A program made the position numbers and the translations under genes. A model generated the notes under the pieces. It saw nothing but the letters and a program-made list of their open reading frames with translations, was not told where the DNA came from and did not search any database. A stretch of DNA of 64,000 bases. Origin: an uncultured Bacteroidales bacterium. Lineage in GTDB: Bacteria; Bacteroidota; Bacteroidia; Bacteroidales; UBA932. The DNA is taken from contig ONXC01000002.1 in assembly GCA_900321715.1 (NCBI GenBank), positions 1 through 64,000 on the forward strand, given 5' to 3'. Position 1 is the first letter of the stretch. Each line of letters opens with the position of its first letter. Below, piece by piece: positions 34,980 to 42,824 of the stretch.

Positions 34980-35373
34980 AGGTGAGCGGACTCGAACCGC
35001 TGTCCAAACGTCCTGCCAGGTGGCTTTCTACACGCTTATCCGTCCTTTGGTTTTTGTGATGAGCTTGCCGGAAGGCGGGCGGGACTCACCCTTAGCCTTT
35101 ATGTCTTGACCGGATTTAAAGGCCTCCTCCGGAGCAGCCTCAAATGGATGATACCCCTTGAGGGGCCCTTAAGAGGCGGAAGGGCCGAGGGATACTCGTC
35201 GGCGGCGCAACCTTGGCGCGGCGGATTAAGCTAATTGCCTTAGGCTAATTAAGCAGCGAGTGCGTAGTTGTTGTTGGCAACTGATTTTTTGGAGTCTGAG
35301 ATTTACGGGCAAGGCTCCCACGCCCGGCGTGCTTACCATCCAACACTGGCGCTGTCAAAACCAAAACACCCCC
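34977..35373 (-). ncRNA. ssrA: Transfer-messenger RNA (tmRNA)
   Basis: tmRNA rescues stalled ribosomes and tags the incomplete protein. The 5' acceptor strand GGGGGTG (from 35373) pairs with CACCTCC near 34978-34984, with the discriminator A at 34977; the CCA end is not encoded. The T arm is AGCGG-TTCGAGT-CCGCT, and the usual TGACAGC follows the 5' strand. The tag frame reads GCC AAC AAC AAC TAC GCA CTC GCT GCT TAA, that is ANNNYALAA, one residue shorter than the E. coli tag and ending in the conserved ALAA. Length is about 397 nt. A -7 box TATATTTG lies upstream and a hairpin downstream. Confidence 0.95.
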
Positions 35374-35392
35374 GTTGAATGAAATTGGACTG

Positions 35393-35400
35393 CAAATATA
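35393..35400 (-). promoter_or_regulatory. -7 promoter box of ssrA
   Basis: TATATTTG on the minus strand, 19 bases before the predicted mature 5' end. Confidence 0.6.
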
Positions 35401-35404
35401 GCAA

Positions 35405-35920
35405 TTATTCCTGGTCCGGCAATAGCCTTCGCGCACCCATATAGCGCATCATGAAGTAAGGATGGGAGGAGGTCTGCTCCATGACGCCGCCGGAAACGGA
35501 TGCGTGGATGAAGGTAAAGCTTCCCCTCTCCCTGTCTACGGACACCACAATGCCCACATGGCCGATAGTGCGCACTCCCCTCTTCTTGCCGAAGAACACA
35601 AGATCACCCTTCTGAAGGTCCGAATAGGATTCCACGGGCCGTCCCTCACGGAACTGGACCTGGGAGTATGCCGTTATGTCATACCCGAAGTGCTTGTATA
35701 CGTAACGCGTGAAACTGGAGCAGTCAAAGGCCTTTGGGCCAGCCGCGCCAAGTTTGTACGGCACACCCTTGAAGGTACGGGCATATTCCACAACATCATC
35801 CCCCGTCACAATCTGGACGGAAGGGACGGTTTCCTCCTCAACTTCCTGGGCATTGACGCAGAGCGGTGCGGCCAGAAGGAAGAGAAGCAGTGTCAGAAGG
35901 TATGTCCGGAATCCTTTCAT
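35405..35920 (-). CDS. NlpC/P60 family peptidoglycan endopeptidase
   Basis: 171 residues. A signal peptide (MKGFRTYLLTLLLFLLAAPL) exports it. The C40 peptidase triad is Cys67 in FDCSSF, a His in IGHVGIVV and a His in FIHASV. It cuts peptide bonds in the cell-wall stem peptide. An ATG three codons upstream (35929) overlaps the promoter box at 35927-35934, so 35920 is the start. Confidence 0.92.
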   Translation of the reverse strand: MKGFRTYLLTLLLFLLAAPLCVNAQEVEEETVPSVQIVTGDDVVEYARTFKGVPYKLGAAGPKAFDCSSFTRYVYKHFGYDITAYSQVQFREGRPVESYSDLQKGDLVFFGKKRGVRTIGHVGIVVSVDRERGSFTFIHASVSGGVMEQTSSHPYFMMRYMGARRLLPDQE

Positions 35921-35926
35921 ACAATG

Positions 35927-35934
35927 CAAATGTA
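35927..35934 (-). promoter_or_regulatory. -7 promoter box of the NlpC/P60 gene
   Basis: TACATTTG on the minus strand, six bases before the ATG at 35920. It decides the start codon by excluding the upstream ATG. Confidence 0.6.
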
Positions 35935-35964
35935 ATCAGAATTCCGGAACCATCAAATACCGTG

Positions 35965-36324
35965 CTAATAATCCCTCTGCGGCTGCATCTGGTCTTCTTC
36001 CCTCTGAAGCACCCTGATTTTGCGGGCAACCACATCCATCACTGACCTCTCCTCATTTTCCTGGGTCATGTAGCGCCGCATCCGTACCCTCCCTGTCACC
36101 TCTATCCACATTCCTTTCTGAATCTGGAACACATCCCCTATCTGCTCTCTCCCTTCCCAGGCCGACACATTGAACCATAATATATCCACAACAGGATTAC
36201 CTTCCTTGTCCCTGGTGCTGTACTCCGTAACCACGGAGAAATTACATACGTGAGATCCGTTCACTACGTTTACATCGGCCCTGCCGACAACGCCTCTGAG
36301 CTCAATTTTGTTTAAGAATTCCAT
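35965..36324 (-). CDS. ssb: Single-stranded DNA-binding protein
   Basis: 119 residues, an OB-fold SSB: NKIELRGVVGRADVN, VCNFSVVTEYS, DILWFNVSAWEG, and IQKGMWIEVTGRVRMRRY. The C-terminal tail is short and ends QMQPQRDY, without the acidic DDIPF-like tip of E. coli SSB. It may therefore be an accessory SSB or a lineage variant that recruits partners differently. It lies next to a zinc-ribbon protein and close to recF. Confidence 0.9.
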   Translation of the reverse strand: MEFLNKIELRGVVGRADVNVVNGSHVCNFSVVTEYSTRDKEGNPVVDILWFNVSAWEGREQIGDVFQIQKGMWIEVTGRVRMRRYMTQENEERSVMDVVARKIRVLQREEDQMQPQRDY

Positions 36325-36632
36325 TTCCTTATGTTTTTATTGTTAGACATTTCCCGGTGCGGGCGCGCTCCGCTTCCGGATGCCTGCAAAGAAAAAGGCT
36401 GTTCTCCGTAAAAAAAACCTCTGGTGCCATTTGGATGCGTTATTTTTACGTTTTTTGTGCTTTTTTACGTTTCAGATGTTGTATCACGTGAAAAAGTGAA
36501 AAGTGCAGAAAAGTTTCACTTGATTCACGTTTTTTGTTGTAACAGGGAAACGTAAACTTTCTTGAAAATGTTTTTTGGGATGCTTGGATATCAGGGAAAA
36601 GCGTCTTTCCTTTGCGCAAAAAGACAGTTGTC
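36325..36632. repeat. Intergenic region with phased ACGT repeats and dyads (no gene)
   Basis: This 308-base gap between ssb and the zinc-ribbon gene holds no credible coding frame. ACGTTTTTTGT occurs twice (36448-36458, 36527-36537), and ACGT cores lie at 36448, 36467, 36486, 36527 and 36550, the first three 19 bases apart. TCACGTGA at 36484-36491 is a palindrome. AAGTGAAA and TTTCACTT around 36495-36522 form an 8-bp dyad. A degenerate promoter-like TTCCTTTG lies at about 36607. These may be regulator sites for the divergent genes. Confidence 0.5.
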
Positions 36633-37037
36633 ATGGAATACAAGAAAGTGGAGCCCTTTGAAGACATCTCCAGATGCCTACAGTGCGGAGGTGTGATAGA
36701 TTACGGCGGAAGGCCGGACAGGAAGTTCTGCAGCCCGGGATGCAAGAACCGCTACCATAATTACAGGAGATACAGAAGAAGGGACATAGCCCAGCGCTCC
36801 GTATTCGGGAGGCTGGAGAAGAACTATGAGGTCCTGGATAAGATAATCAATCTGGGTGTTGATGCAATGGACAGGGTCACGCTGGCATATATGGGCTTTG
36901 ATCCCGCGTATGCCACGTCATACTGCCGCCTTGGGCGAAAACACATCTATACCTGTTTTGACATACGCTATGAACTCACCGCATCAAAAGTGAGGGCGAT
37001 AAGTGTCATTAACAGCGAGAATTCTATTTTAAAATGA
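36633..37037 (+). CDS. Zinc-ribbon protein of unknown function
   Basis: 134 residues from ATG 36633; a TTG seven codons upstream is also possible. The N-terminal four-cysteine ribbon reads CLQCGG...KFCSPGC, followed by the basic KNRYHNYRRYRRRD, a DUF2116-like zinc-ribbon pattern. The rest is a small alpha/beta part (LEKNYEVLDKIINLGVDAMDRVTLAYMGF) without a recognised family. The basic stretch suggests nucleic-acid binding. It lies between ssb and the DUF721/recF genes and ends by overlapping the DUF721 gene by 14 bases. Confidence 0.75.
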   Translation: MEYKKVEPFEDISRCLQCGGVIDYGGRPDRKFCSPGCKNRYHNYRRYRRRDIAQRSVFGRLEKNYEVLDKIINLGVDAMDRVTLAYMGFDPAYATSYCRLGRKHIYTCFDIRYELTASKVRAISVINSENSILK

Positions 37038-37356
37038 GTTCCTGGATAAATCCCACAGTGCTGTTATCCTCAGTGAAAAGGCTGTCATCCAAGAGGAAAC
37101 GGTTCATCTTTTCCACAAGATCCTGCTTTTGGAAATGAAGCTGGTTCCTTACCACTGAAGAGCTGAGGGTGATATAGAGTTTGCCGTCACGGAAATAGCG
37201 CTTCAGTGTGAACTCCCCCGCCCCGGAGCAGGCATCCCAGGCCTCAAAGATGCGCTGGGTGTTAAGGCCCGCTGCAAGCTTCATGGACTTGATGTACTGC
37301 TTTACCAGTTCATCCATCGATACCGCTTCCTTCCTATGTATCCTTATTGGCTCCAT
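37024..37356 (-). CDS. DUF721 (DciA-like) protein
   Basis: 110 residues. DUF721 proteins are related to DciA, which handles the replicative helicase in bacteria without DnaC. Visible family parts are VKQYIKSMKLAAGLNTQRIFEAWDACSG and the beta part KLYITLSSSVVRNQLHFQKQDLVEKMN. It follows recF by three bases, an arrangement common in Bacteroidetes and other phyla. Confidence 0.88.
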   Translation of the reverse strand: MEPIRIHRKEAVSMDELVKQYIKSMKLAAGLNTQRIFEAWDACSGAGEFTLKRYFRDGKLYITLSSSVVRNQLHFQKQDLVEKMNRFLLDDSLFTEDNSTVGFIQELILK

Positions 37357-37359
37357 GCT

Positions 37360-38457
37360 CTATTCTACCCTTGTGAAAGTACCCGCAGCGGTGTCAAAGT
37401 AAGCGCGGTCCTCGGTTATGCGGTCCACAACTGATGAAAGCCGTCCCTTGTCAGTATCTGTGATGAAAATCTGGCCGAAGTCGCTGCCGGCCACCATCCC
37501 TATGAGGTTTGAGATTCGGCCCATGTCCAGCTTGTCAAATACATCGTCCAGAAGGAGCATGGGGGCAAAGCCATAGGAACGCTTCATAATCTCATACTGG
37601 GCAAACTTGAGAGCCACCAGGAAGGACTTCTGCTGTCCCTGGGAGCCTCCACGGCGGATGGGATGAGAGTCCATTGTGAATAGGAAATCGTCTCTCTGTA
37701 TACCTGAAGAGGTATATCTGAGGGCAAGGTCACGCTCCCGGTGAGAGGAGAATACGTCCTTCAGGGAGCCGCCTGCCAGATCGCTCCTGTACTCCATGGA
37801 AACCGTTTCTCCGCCGCCGGAAATGAGGCGGTAGTATTCTGCGACTACGGGCTTAAGGTCCTCTGCCAGACGTTTTCTTGAATCAAAGATGTATGCGGCC
37901 GGGACCGCCATCCTTTCATCAATTACTTCCAGAAGGCCGAAATCCGGCTGGGGGTCCTTCAGGAGCCTGTTCCTCTGGGCCAGAAGCTTTGTGTAATTCT
38001 GGACGGCTGACAGATACTCCGGGTCCATTTGGGACAGGATTGCGTTGGAAAGGCGCCGCCTCTCCTCCCCGGAATCGCTCACCAGGGCACCGTCTCCCGG
38101 CGAGACCATCACAACCGGCAGGGTGCCGATGTGCTCTGCCATACGGGAGATTGGTTTATCGTCCCTGACAAGTTTCTTCCCTTCATCGGCCACCTTAAGT
38201 GAGAATCTTGACTCCAGGCCGTTTTCCATTGAGTAAACGCCGCCAAGCGTGAAGCCCGTTGTGCCGTAGCGGAAATTGAACCTGTCCGGCGCCGGGAATG
38301 CGCTCTTTGTCATCGACAGATAATAGATCGCATCCAGAAGGTTTGTCTTCCCCTCCCCGTTGTTGCCGCTGATGCAGTTTACGTTTGAAGAGAAGGACAG
38401 ATCCTGAAACTCAATGTTACGGAAATCCTGAACTACTATTTTCTTTAAAGAGGGCAT
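37360..38457 (-). CDS. recF: DNA replication and repair protein RecF
   Basis: 365 residues from ATG 38457; an upstream start at 38481 would overlap the promoter. Walker A is GNNGEGKTN near residue 31; the ABC-type signature and Walker B region read RGGSQGQQKSFLVALKFAQ and LLLDDVFDKLD. RecF with RecO and RecR loads RecA at single-strand gaps. It is first of a two-gene unit with the DUF721 gene. Confidence 0.96.
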   Translation of the reverse strand: MPSLKKIVVQDFRNIEFQDLSFSSNVNCISGNNGEGKTNLLDAIYYLSMTKSAFPAPDRFNFRYGTTGFTLGGVYSMENGLESRFSLKVADEGKKLVRDDKPISRMAEHIGTLPVVMVSPGDGALVSDSGEERRRLSNAILSQMDPEYLSAVQNYTKLLAQRNRLLKDPQPDFGLLEVIDERMAVPAAYIFDSRKRLAEDLKPVVAEYYRLISGGGETVSMEYRSDLAGGSLKDVFSSHRERDLALRYTSSGIQRDDFLFTMDSHPIRRGGSQGQQKSFLVALKFAQYEIMKRSYGFAPMLLLDDVFDKLDMGRISNLIGMVAGSDFGQIFITDTDKGRLSSVVDRITEDRAYFDTAAGTFTRVE

Positions 38458-38475
38458 CTCACACGCGCGTTTGAA

Positions 38476-38506
38476 TTGCAAATATATAAAATATTTCGTA
38501 AATTTG
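38476..38506 (+). promoter_or_regulatory. Promoter of the TPR-yebC block
   Basis: TTG at 38476-38478, 20 bases, TAAATTTG at 38499-38506. The ATG is at 38564, giving a leader of about 50 bases. Confidence 0.65.
38479..38486 (-). promoter_or_regulatory. -7 promoter box of recF
   Basis: TATATTTG on the minus strand, 21 bases before the ATG at 38457; overlaps the -33 region of the opposite promoter. Confidence 0.55.
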
Positions 38507-38563
38507 CAGGCTTAATCGGCCCTACGCCGGTACTATTTGATAATAAACAAGACAAAATATATT

Positions 38564-39241
38564 ATGGCAAAAATCACTAAAGAAGAGGAAATCCGCCAGC
38601 AGAACGTAGCGGAAGCGGTTTCCAAAGCAGATGTTTTCTTCAAGGAGAATGGTAAACTGATTTACGGTTGCGTAGCAGCGGTTCTTGTAATTGCCCTCTG
38701 CGTTCTCGCATACAACCGTTTCATCCTTCAGCCCCAGAAGCAGCAGGCTACTGAGCAGATGGCCCAGGCAGAGCGCTGGTTCCAGGCCGGAGAGTATGAG
38801 CTTGCCCTTGAAGGTGATGACAACTATCCCGGTTTTGAAGAGATCATTGACAAGTACGGTGCAAAGGCCGGCCAGGCCGTCTACATGTACGGCGGCGTAG
38901 CAAAGCTCCAGACCGGAGAGTTTGAGGAAGCTATCGCCCTCCTCAAGAAATACAAGGGTGAAGACCCCATCCTCGCAGGCCGCGCCCAGGCATGCATCGG
39001 AGATGCCCTCGTAGAACTTGAGAACTACTCAGAGGCCATTTCCTGGTATGAGAAAGCTGCCAAGACCACCGATAACGCTTTTGCAGCATCCTACCTCCTG
39101 AAGGCCGGTATCGCAGCAGAGGCCGCTGGTGACTCCGCAAAGGCACTCTCCTTCTACAAGACCATCAAGGAAAAGTGGATGGCCGCCCCCGAGGCAATGG
39201 AGATTGACAAGTACATCAGCCGTATCCAAATCGCCGAATAA
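38564..39241 (+). CDS. Membrane-anchored TPR protein (YfgM-like)
   Basis: 225 residues. The order is a short charged N-terminus, one transmembrane helix (near 30-52, GCVAAVLVIALCVLAYN), then tetratricopeptide repeats (AERWFQAGEYELAL, VAKLQTGEFEEAIALLKKY, GDALVELENYSEAISWYEKA, AGDSAKALSFYKTI). The layout is like YfgM, a periplasmic partner of the SecYEG translocon and chaperones. It is the first gene of a co-directional block reaching 45090, and yebC starts two bases after its stop. Confidence 0.82.
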   Translation: MAKITKEEEIRQQNVAEAVSKADVFFKENGKLIYGCVAAVLVIALCVLAYNRFILQPQKQQATEQMAQAERWFQAGEYELALEGDDNYPGFEEIIDKYGAKAGQAVYMYGGVAKLQTGEFEEAIALLKKYKGEDPILAGRAQACIGDALVELENYSEAISWYEKAAKTTDNAFAASYLLKAGIAAEAAGDSAKALSFYKTIKEKWMAAPEAMEIDKYISRIQIAE

Positions 39242-39242
39242 T

Positions 39243-40001
39243 ATGGGAAGAGCATTTGAATTCCGCAAAGAGCGCAAGCTCAAGCGTTGGGGCCATATGG
39301 CCAAAACCTTCACCAAACTTGGTAAGGAAATCACCATCGCCGTCAAGCAGGGCGGTGCAGAGGTAACAGGTAACCCCCGTCTCCGCGCCCTCATCGCAGA
39401 GGCCAAGGCAGAACAAATGCCCAAGGATAACATCGAGCGTGCCATCAAGAAGGCAACCGAAGCCAAGACCGGAGACTTCAAGGAACTGGTCTACGAAGGA
39501 TTCGGCCCCTTCGGCATCGCTTATCTTGTAGAGGCTGCAACGGATAACAACACCCGCACCGTTGCAAACGTCCGCAGCTACTTCACAAAGTGCGGCGGTT
39601 CCCTCCAGACCAGCGGCAGCGTGGCCTTCATGTTTGACCACAAGTGCGTATTCCGCATCAAGGAAGATCCCGCAAAGCCCATAGACGTTGATGAACTTGA
39701 ACTGGAACTGATTGACTTCGGCGCAGAGGAAGTCTTCAAGCAGGAAGTTGAGGACGAGGACGAAAACGTGCACGTGGAAATCTCCATCTACGGAGACTAC
39801 ACCGCTTACGGCCAAATCCAGAAGTACATTGAGGAAAAGGGCTATGAGCTGGTTTCCGGCGGCTTTGAGCAGATCCCCAACGTGGATCTCAAGGAAGTCA
39901 CTCCGGAGCAGCGTGCTACCCTTGACAAACTCACCGGCCTCCTTGAGGACGATGAAGACGTCACCAACGTTTACACCACCCTTGCACCTGAGGCTGAGTA
40001 A
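39243..40001 (+). CDS. YebC/PmpR-family translation or transcription factor
   Basis: 252 residues. The family start is clear, GRAFEFRKERKLKRWGHMAKTFTKLGKEI, then the NPRLRALIAEAKAEQMPKDNIERAIKKA helix pair, and the GGSLQTSGSVAFMFDHK loop. The acidic segment VEDEDENVHVEIS is usual. YebC proteins were described as transcription regulators; some act on ribosomes stalled at proline-rich stretches. ATG 39243 follows the TPR gene by one base; an open frame upstream is not coding. Confidence 0.93.
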   Translation: MGRAFEFRKERKLKRWGHMAKTFTKLGKEITIAVKQGGAEVTGNPRLRALIAEAKAEQMPKDNIERAIKKATEAKTGDFKELVYEGFGPFGIAYLVEAATDNNTRTVANVRSYFTKCGGSLQTSGSVAFMFDHKCVFRIKEDPAKPIDVDELELELIDFGAEEVFKQEVEDEDENVHVEISIYGDYTAYGQIQKYIEEKGYELVSGGFEQIPNVDLKEVTPEQRATLDKLTGLLEDDEDVTNVYTTLAPEAE

Positions 40002-40893
40002 TATTTTACGGATAATTCCCGTAGTGGGGATGCTGGCGTTATCATCTTGCGCCAGCATTCCTGTTATTAATAAATCCAGTGAACTGTATCTTGCCGGCCC
40101 GGCCATAAGGGATTATCAGCCAGAGGGTTTAGTTGAAGAGGTGCAGTATGAGTGCAGCGTCACCGGTCCCACCCACAGGAGGATGATAGTGTATCTTCCA
40201 AAGGATTATTACACTTCCGGAGAAAGGTATCCTGTCCTGTATCTCCTTCACGGCGCCCGCGGTTATGAGACTTCCTGGATAAGGTTCGGTGAGGTTTACA
40301 AGAGCACAGACAGCCTCTGGCGTGAAGGAAAGGCAGAGCACTGCATAATTGTGATGCCAAACATCAACCAGTACAACGACGACGAAGATTATGCCGGCGG
40401 CAGGGCCAAAAACGCCTTTGAATCCATCTGGGAAGTTGATGGAAAGGCCGAATGGTCCTTTGTACATGATGTCGTGATGCTTACCGACAGCCTGTACCGG
40501 ACAATCCCTGACAAAGACCACAGGGCTATTGCCGGTCTTTCCATAGGCGGATACCAAAGCGTAGGTTTCGGGGCCAATCATCCGGATATCTTTGGATATG
40601 TTGGGGCATTGTCTCCATATTTCTGGGCTTCCGGGCAAAAACACGCATACAACAAGGCATTCTACGGAGGTCTCAAGCAAAAAATTAAAAATGAGTTTGG
40701 GAGTGAACCGCCATCAGGCTACTACCTCTATGCAGGGAAATGGGACCTAACCCGCCCGTCCACGCTCAGATTCCATAAATGGCTCAACCGCAAGGGTTAT
40801 TCCCATAGTTACACAAAATATCCAGGTTCCCACGACTGGCCGGATGGCTGGACCCAGGAATTCAAGGATATGTTCCAGAAGCTTTTCAAATGA
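39982..40893 (+). CDS. Lipoprotein esterase (alpha/beta hydrolase, esterase-D-like)
   Basis: 303 residues if it begins at TTG 39982, which overlaps yebC by 20 bases and gives a full lipoprotein signal (HLRLSNILRIIPVVGMLALSSC). An ATG at 40030 would leave only MLALSSC, too short to be a signal peptide. The nucleophile elbow is GLSIGGYQS, the active-site His is in PGSHDWPDGW, and YLPKDYYTSGERYPVLYLLHG is the oxyanion-hole part. Members are acetyl or feruloyl esterases and trehalose-type acyltransferase relatives. The next gene overlaps by four bases (ATGA). Confidence 0.82.
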   Translation: MHLRLSNILRIIPVVGMLALSSCASIPVINKSSELYLAGPAIRDYQPEGLVEEVQYECSVTGPTHRRMIVYLPKDYYTSGERYPVLYLLHGARGYETSWIRFGEVYKSTDSLWREGKAEHCIIVMPNINQYNDDEDYAGGRAKNAFESIWEVDGKAEWSFVHDVVMLTDSLYRTIPDKDHRAIAGLSIGGYQSVGFGANHPDIFGYVGALSPYFWASGQKHAYNKAFYGGLKQKIKNEFGSEPPSGYYLYAGKWDLTRPSTLRFHKWLNRKGYSHSYTKYPGSHDWPDGWTQEFKDMFQKLFK

Positions 40894-41648
40894 GGATCCG
40901 CCATATCATATTCTCACTGGCATTCTTCTTTGCCGGCATTTCCGCAGGAGCCCAGCAGATTCCCAATATGGGTTTTGACCAGTGGTCAAAGAAAAACGGC
41001 TGCTGGAACCCGTATCCAAAGGATAGCCAGACCATTACCTGGGACACAGCAAACCACGGTCTAAGCCTGTTTGGCATTAACGGCGCCTCCCCGGAATATG
41101 AGCACGTGGCCGTTTCAGGGCCCGGAAAAGCCGCAGTAAAAGTTGAGACTAAACAGACTCTGGGCATCCTTGTGGCCGGATCCATATACACGGGGAAATT
41201 CCTCAAGATAGTTAAAATGTCCGGCGCAAAGATTCAGATGGGCGTTCCTTTCACCGGCCGTCCAAAGAGCCTTTCCGGATATATTCATTATATTCCTGGC
41301 AGGATTGATGTAGCTTCCAAGAGTATGCAGCGCTACATCGGCACAATGGACAACGCCAAAATAGAGGTATCCCTCAGGGAAGGCAAGGACCTTGAGATTG
41401 TAGACTCCACTGATGAGAAGTTCAAGACAGAGCAAGGTGCAAATTACCCCGGCACTGTAGGTCATGGAGTGATGTTTTTTAAGGAGGACACCGGCGGTTA
41501 TATCCGCTTTGAGATTCCCATTCAGTACCTTAATGACCACACTCCTTCCAACATCGTGATCACCGCATCTTCAAGCCGATATTCCCAGCAGTTTACGGGC
41601 AGCACCGGCAGCGTGATGTACCTTGACGAGCTTAAACTGAACTATTAA
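40890..41648 (+). CDS. PCMD-domain secreted protein
   Basis: 252 residues with a signal peptide (RHIIFSLAFFFAGISAGA). The beta-jellyroll body shows PCMD blocks: VPFTGRPKSLSGYIHYIPG and the final VITASSSRYSQQFTGSTGSVMYLDELKL. PCMD (putative carbohydrate metabolism domain) proteins in Bacteroidetes are often linked to surface glycan use. It overlaps the esterase gene (ATGA), so the two likely act together in the periplasm. Confidence 0.85.
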   Translation: MRIRHIIFSLAFFFAGISAGAQQIPNMGFDQWSKKNGCWNPYPKDSQTITWDTANHGLSLFGINGASPEYEHVAVSGPGKAAVKVETKQTLGILVAGSIYTGKFLKIVKMSGAKIQMGVPFTGRPKSLSGYIHYIPGRIDVASKSMQRYIGTMDNAKIEVSLREGKDLEIVDSTDEKFKTEQGANYPGTVGHGVMFFKEDTGGYIRFEIPIQYLNDHTPSNIVITASSSRYSQQFTGSTGSVMYLDELKLNY

Positions 41649-41651
41649 ACA

Positions 41652-42824
41652 ATGAAAATCCTATTTGTCGTAAATAATTACTACGCCACCGGAAACGGGC
41701 TTTCAGCATCGGCCAGGCGTACAGTAGAATACCTTAAGAAAGCCGGGCAGGATGTCAGGGTCCTTTCCGGCCCCAATCATAACCCTGACGGTCCCCAGCC
41801 TGATTATCTCCTTGAGGACTACAAATTCCCCCTTGTGGATTTCCTCATAACCGGCAACGGCTATCATTTTGCCCAGAGTAACCTCCCCCTCATGGAAGAG
41901 GCCGCAAAATGGGCCGATGTAATCCATCTTGAGGAGCCCTTCGTGATCCAGGACAGGATGATCAAGATCTGTGAGAAACTGGGTAAGCCCATCACAGGCA
42001 CATATCACCTGCATCCGGAGAACATCACCATGGCATATGGTCCCGCCCTTCGCTGGAAGGGCCTCAACCGCCGTATCCTCAAGAGCTGGAGAGACCTCAC
42101 TTTCAACCACTGCAGCTATGTGCAGTGCCCTACCCAGAATGTCCAGGACCGCCTGAGGCGCTATCATTTCACAAGTCAGCTCCTCCACATCTCAAACGGC
42201 ATTATCCCGGACAAATGCATCCGTCCGCTCACTCCTCCGGAAGATTACCTTGACCCTTCAAGGCCCTTCAAGGTAGTTTGCATCGGCCGCCTGTCTGTAG
42301 AAAAGGACCAGTACACGCTGCTTGAAGCCATGAAATACTCCAAGTACGCAAAGCGCATCCAGCTCCAGTTTGCAGGAACCGGCCTGAAGGAGGAAGATAT
42401 AAAGAAAAAAGCCCACAAGCTGTATGAAGACGGCATCGTTGGATATGATCCACAGTTTTTCTTCCTTGACCGTAACGGGCTCAGGGAACTTGCCGCCAAC
42501 TCCGACATGTGCATCCACTGCGCATTCATAGAGGTGGAAGGACTCTCCATCATGGAGGCCATCCAGCAGGCCGCTATGCCCATCATCGCGGAAGGTCCGG
42601 TAACCGGCACCTCACAGTTTGTGGTTTCAAGGAAGAACCTCTTCCCCGCCAAGAATCCGGAAGCCCTTGCCCACCGCATAGATTATTGGCTGGACAGGCC
42701 CCAGGAGCGCTGGGAATCCGGTTTTGCCCACGCGGCACGCCTTGATAAATTCAGCATGGAGAAGACTATCAAAAGGCTCACCGCAATGTTTGAGAAAGCC
42801 ATAGAGGAAAACAAAGGTAAATAA
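41652..42824 (+). CDS. Glycosyltransferase family 4 (GT-B)
   Basis: 390 residues. The GT-B nucleotide-binding domain holds VCIGRLSVEKDQYTLLEAM and the E-x7-E-type block FIEVEGLSIMEAIQQAAMP. The N-terminal acceptor domain starts KILFVVNNYYATGNGLSASA. The donor sugar is unknown; family 4 members use UDP- or GDP-sugars and retain stereochemistry. No signal peptide. Its TAA overlaps the next ATG by one base, linking it to the DUF1538 gene. Confidence 0.9.
   Translation: MKILFVVNNYYATGNGLSASARRTVEYLKKAGQDVRVLSGPNHNPDGPQPDYLLEDYKFPLVDFLITGNGYHFAQSNLPLMEEAAKWADVIHLEEPFVIQDRMIKICEKLGKPITGTYHLHPENITMAYGPALRWKGLNRRILKSWRDLTFNHCSYVQCPTQNVQDRLRRYHFTSQLLHISNGIIPDKCIRPLTPPEDYLDPSRPFKVVCIGRLSVEKDQYTLLEAMKYSKYAKRIQLQFAGTGLKEEDIKKKAHKLYEDGIVGYDPQFFFLDRNGLRELAANSDMCIHCAFIEVEGLSIMEAIQQAAMPIIAEGPVTGTSQFVVSRKNLFPAKNPEALAHRIDYWLDRPQERWESGFAHAARLDKFSMEKTIKRLTAMFEKAIEENKGK

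Noticed and set aside
36446..36667. 73-codon minus-strand frame between ssb and the zinc-ribbon gene
   Set aside because: It is mostly the T-rich repeat region read as Lys/Phe codons and has no promoter.
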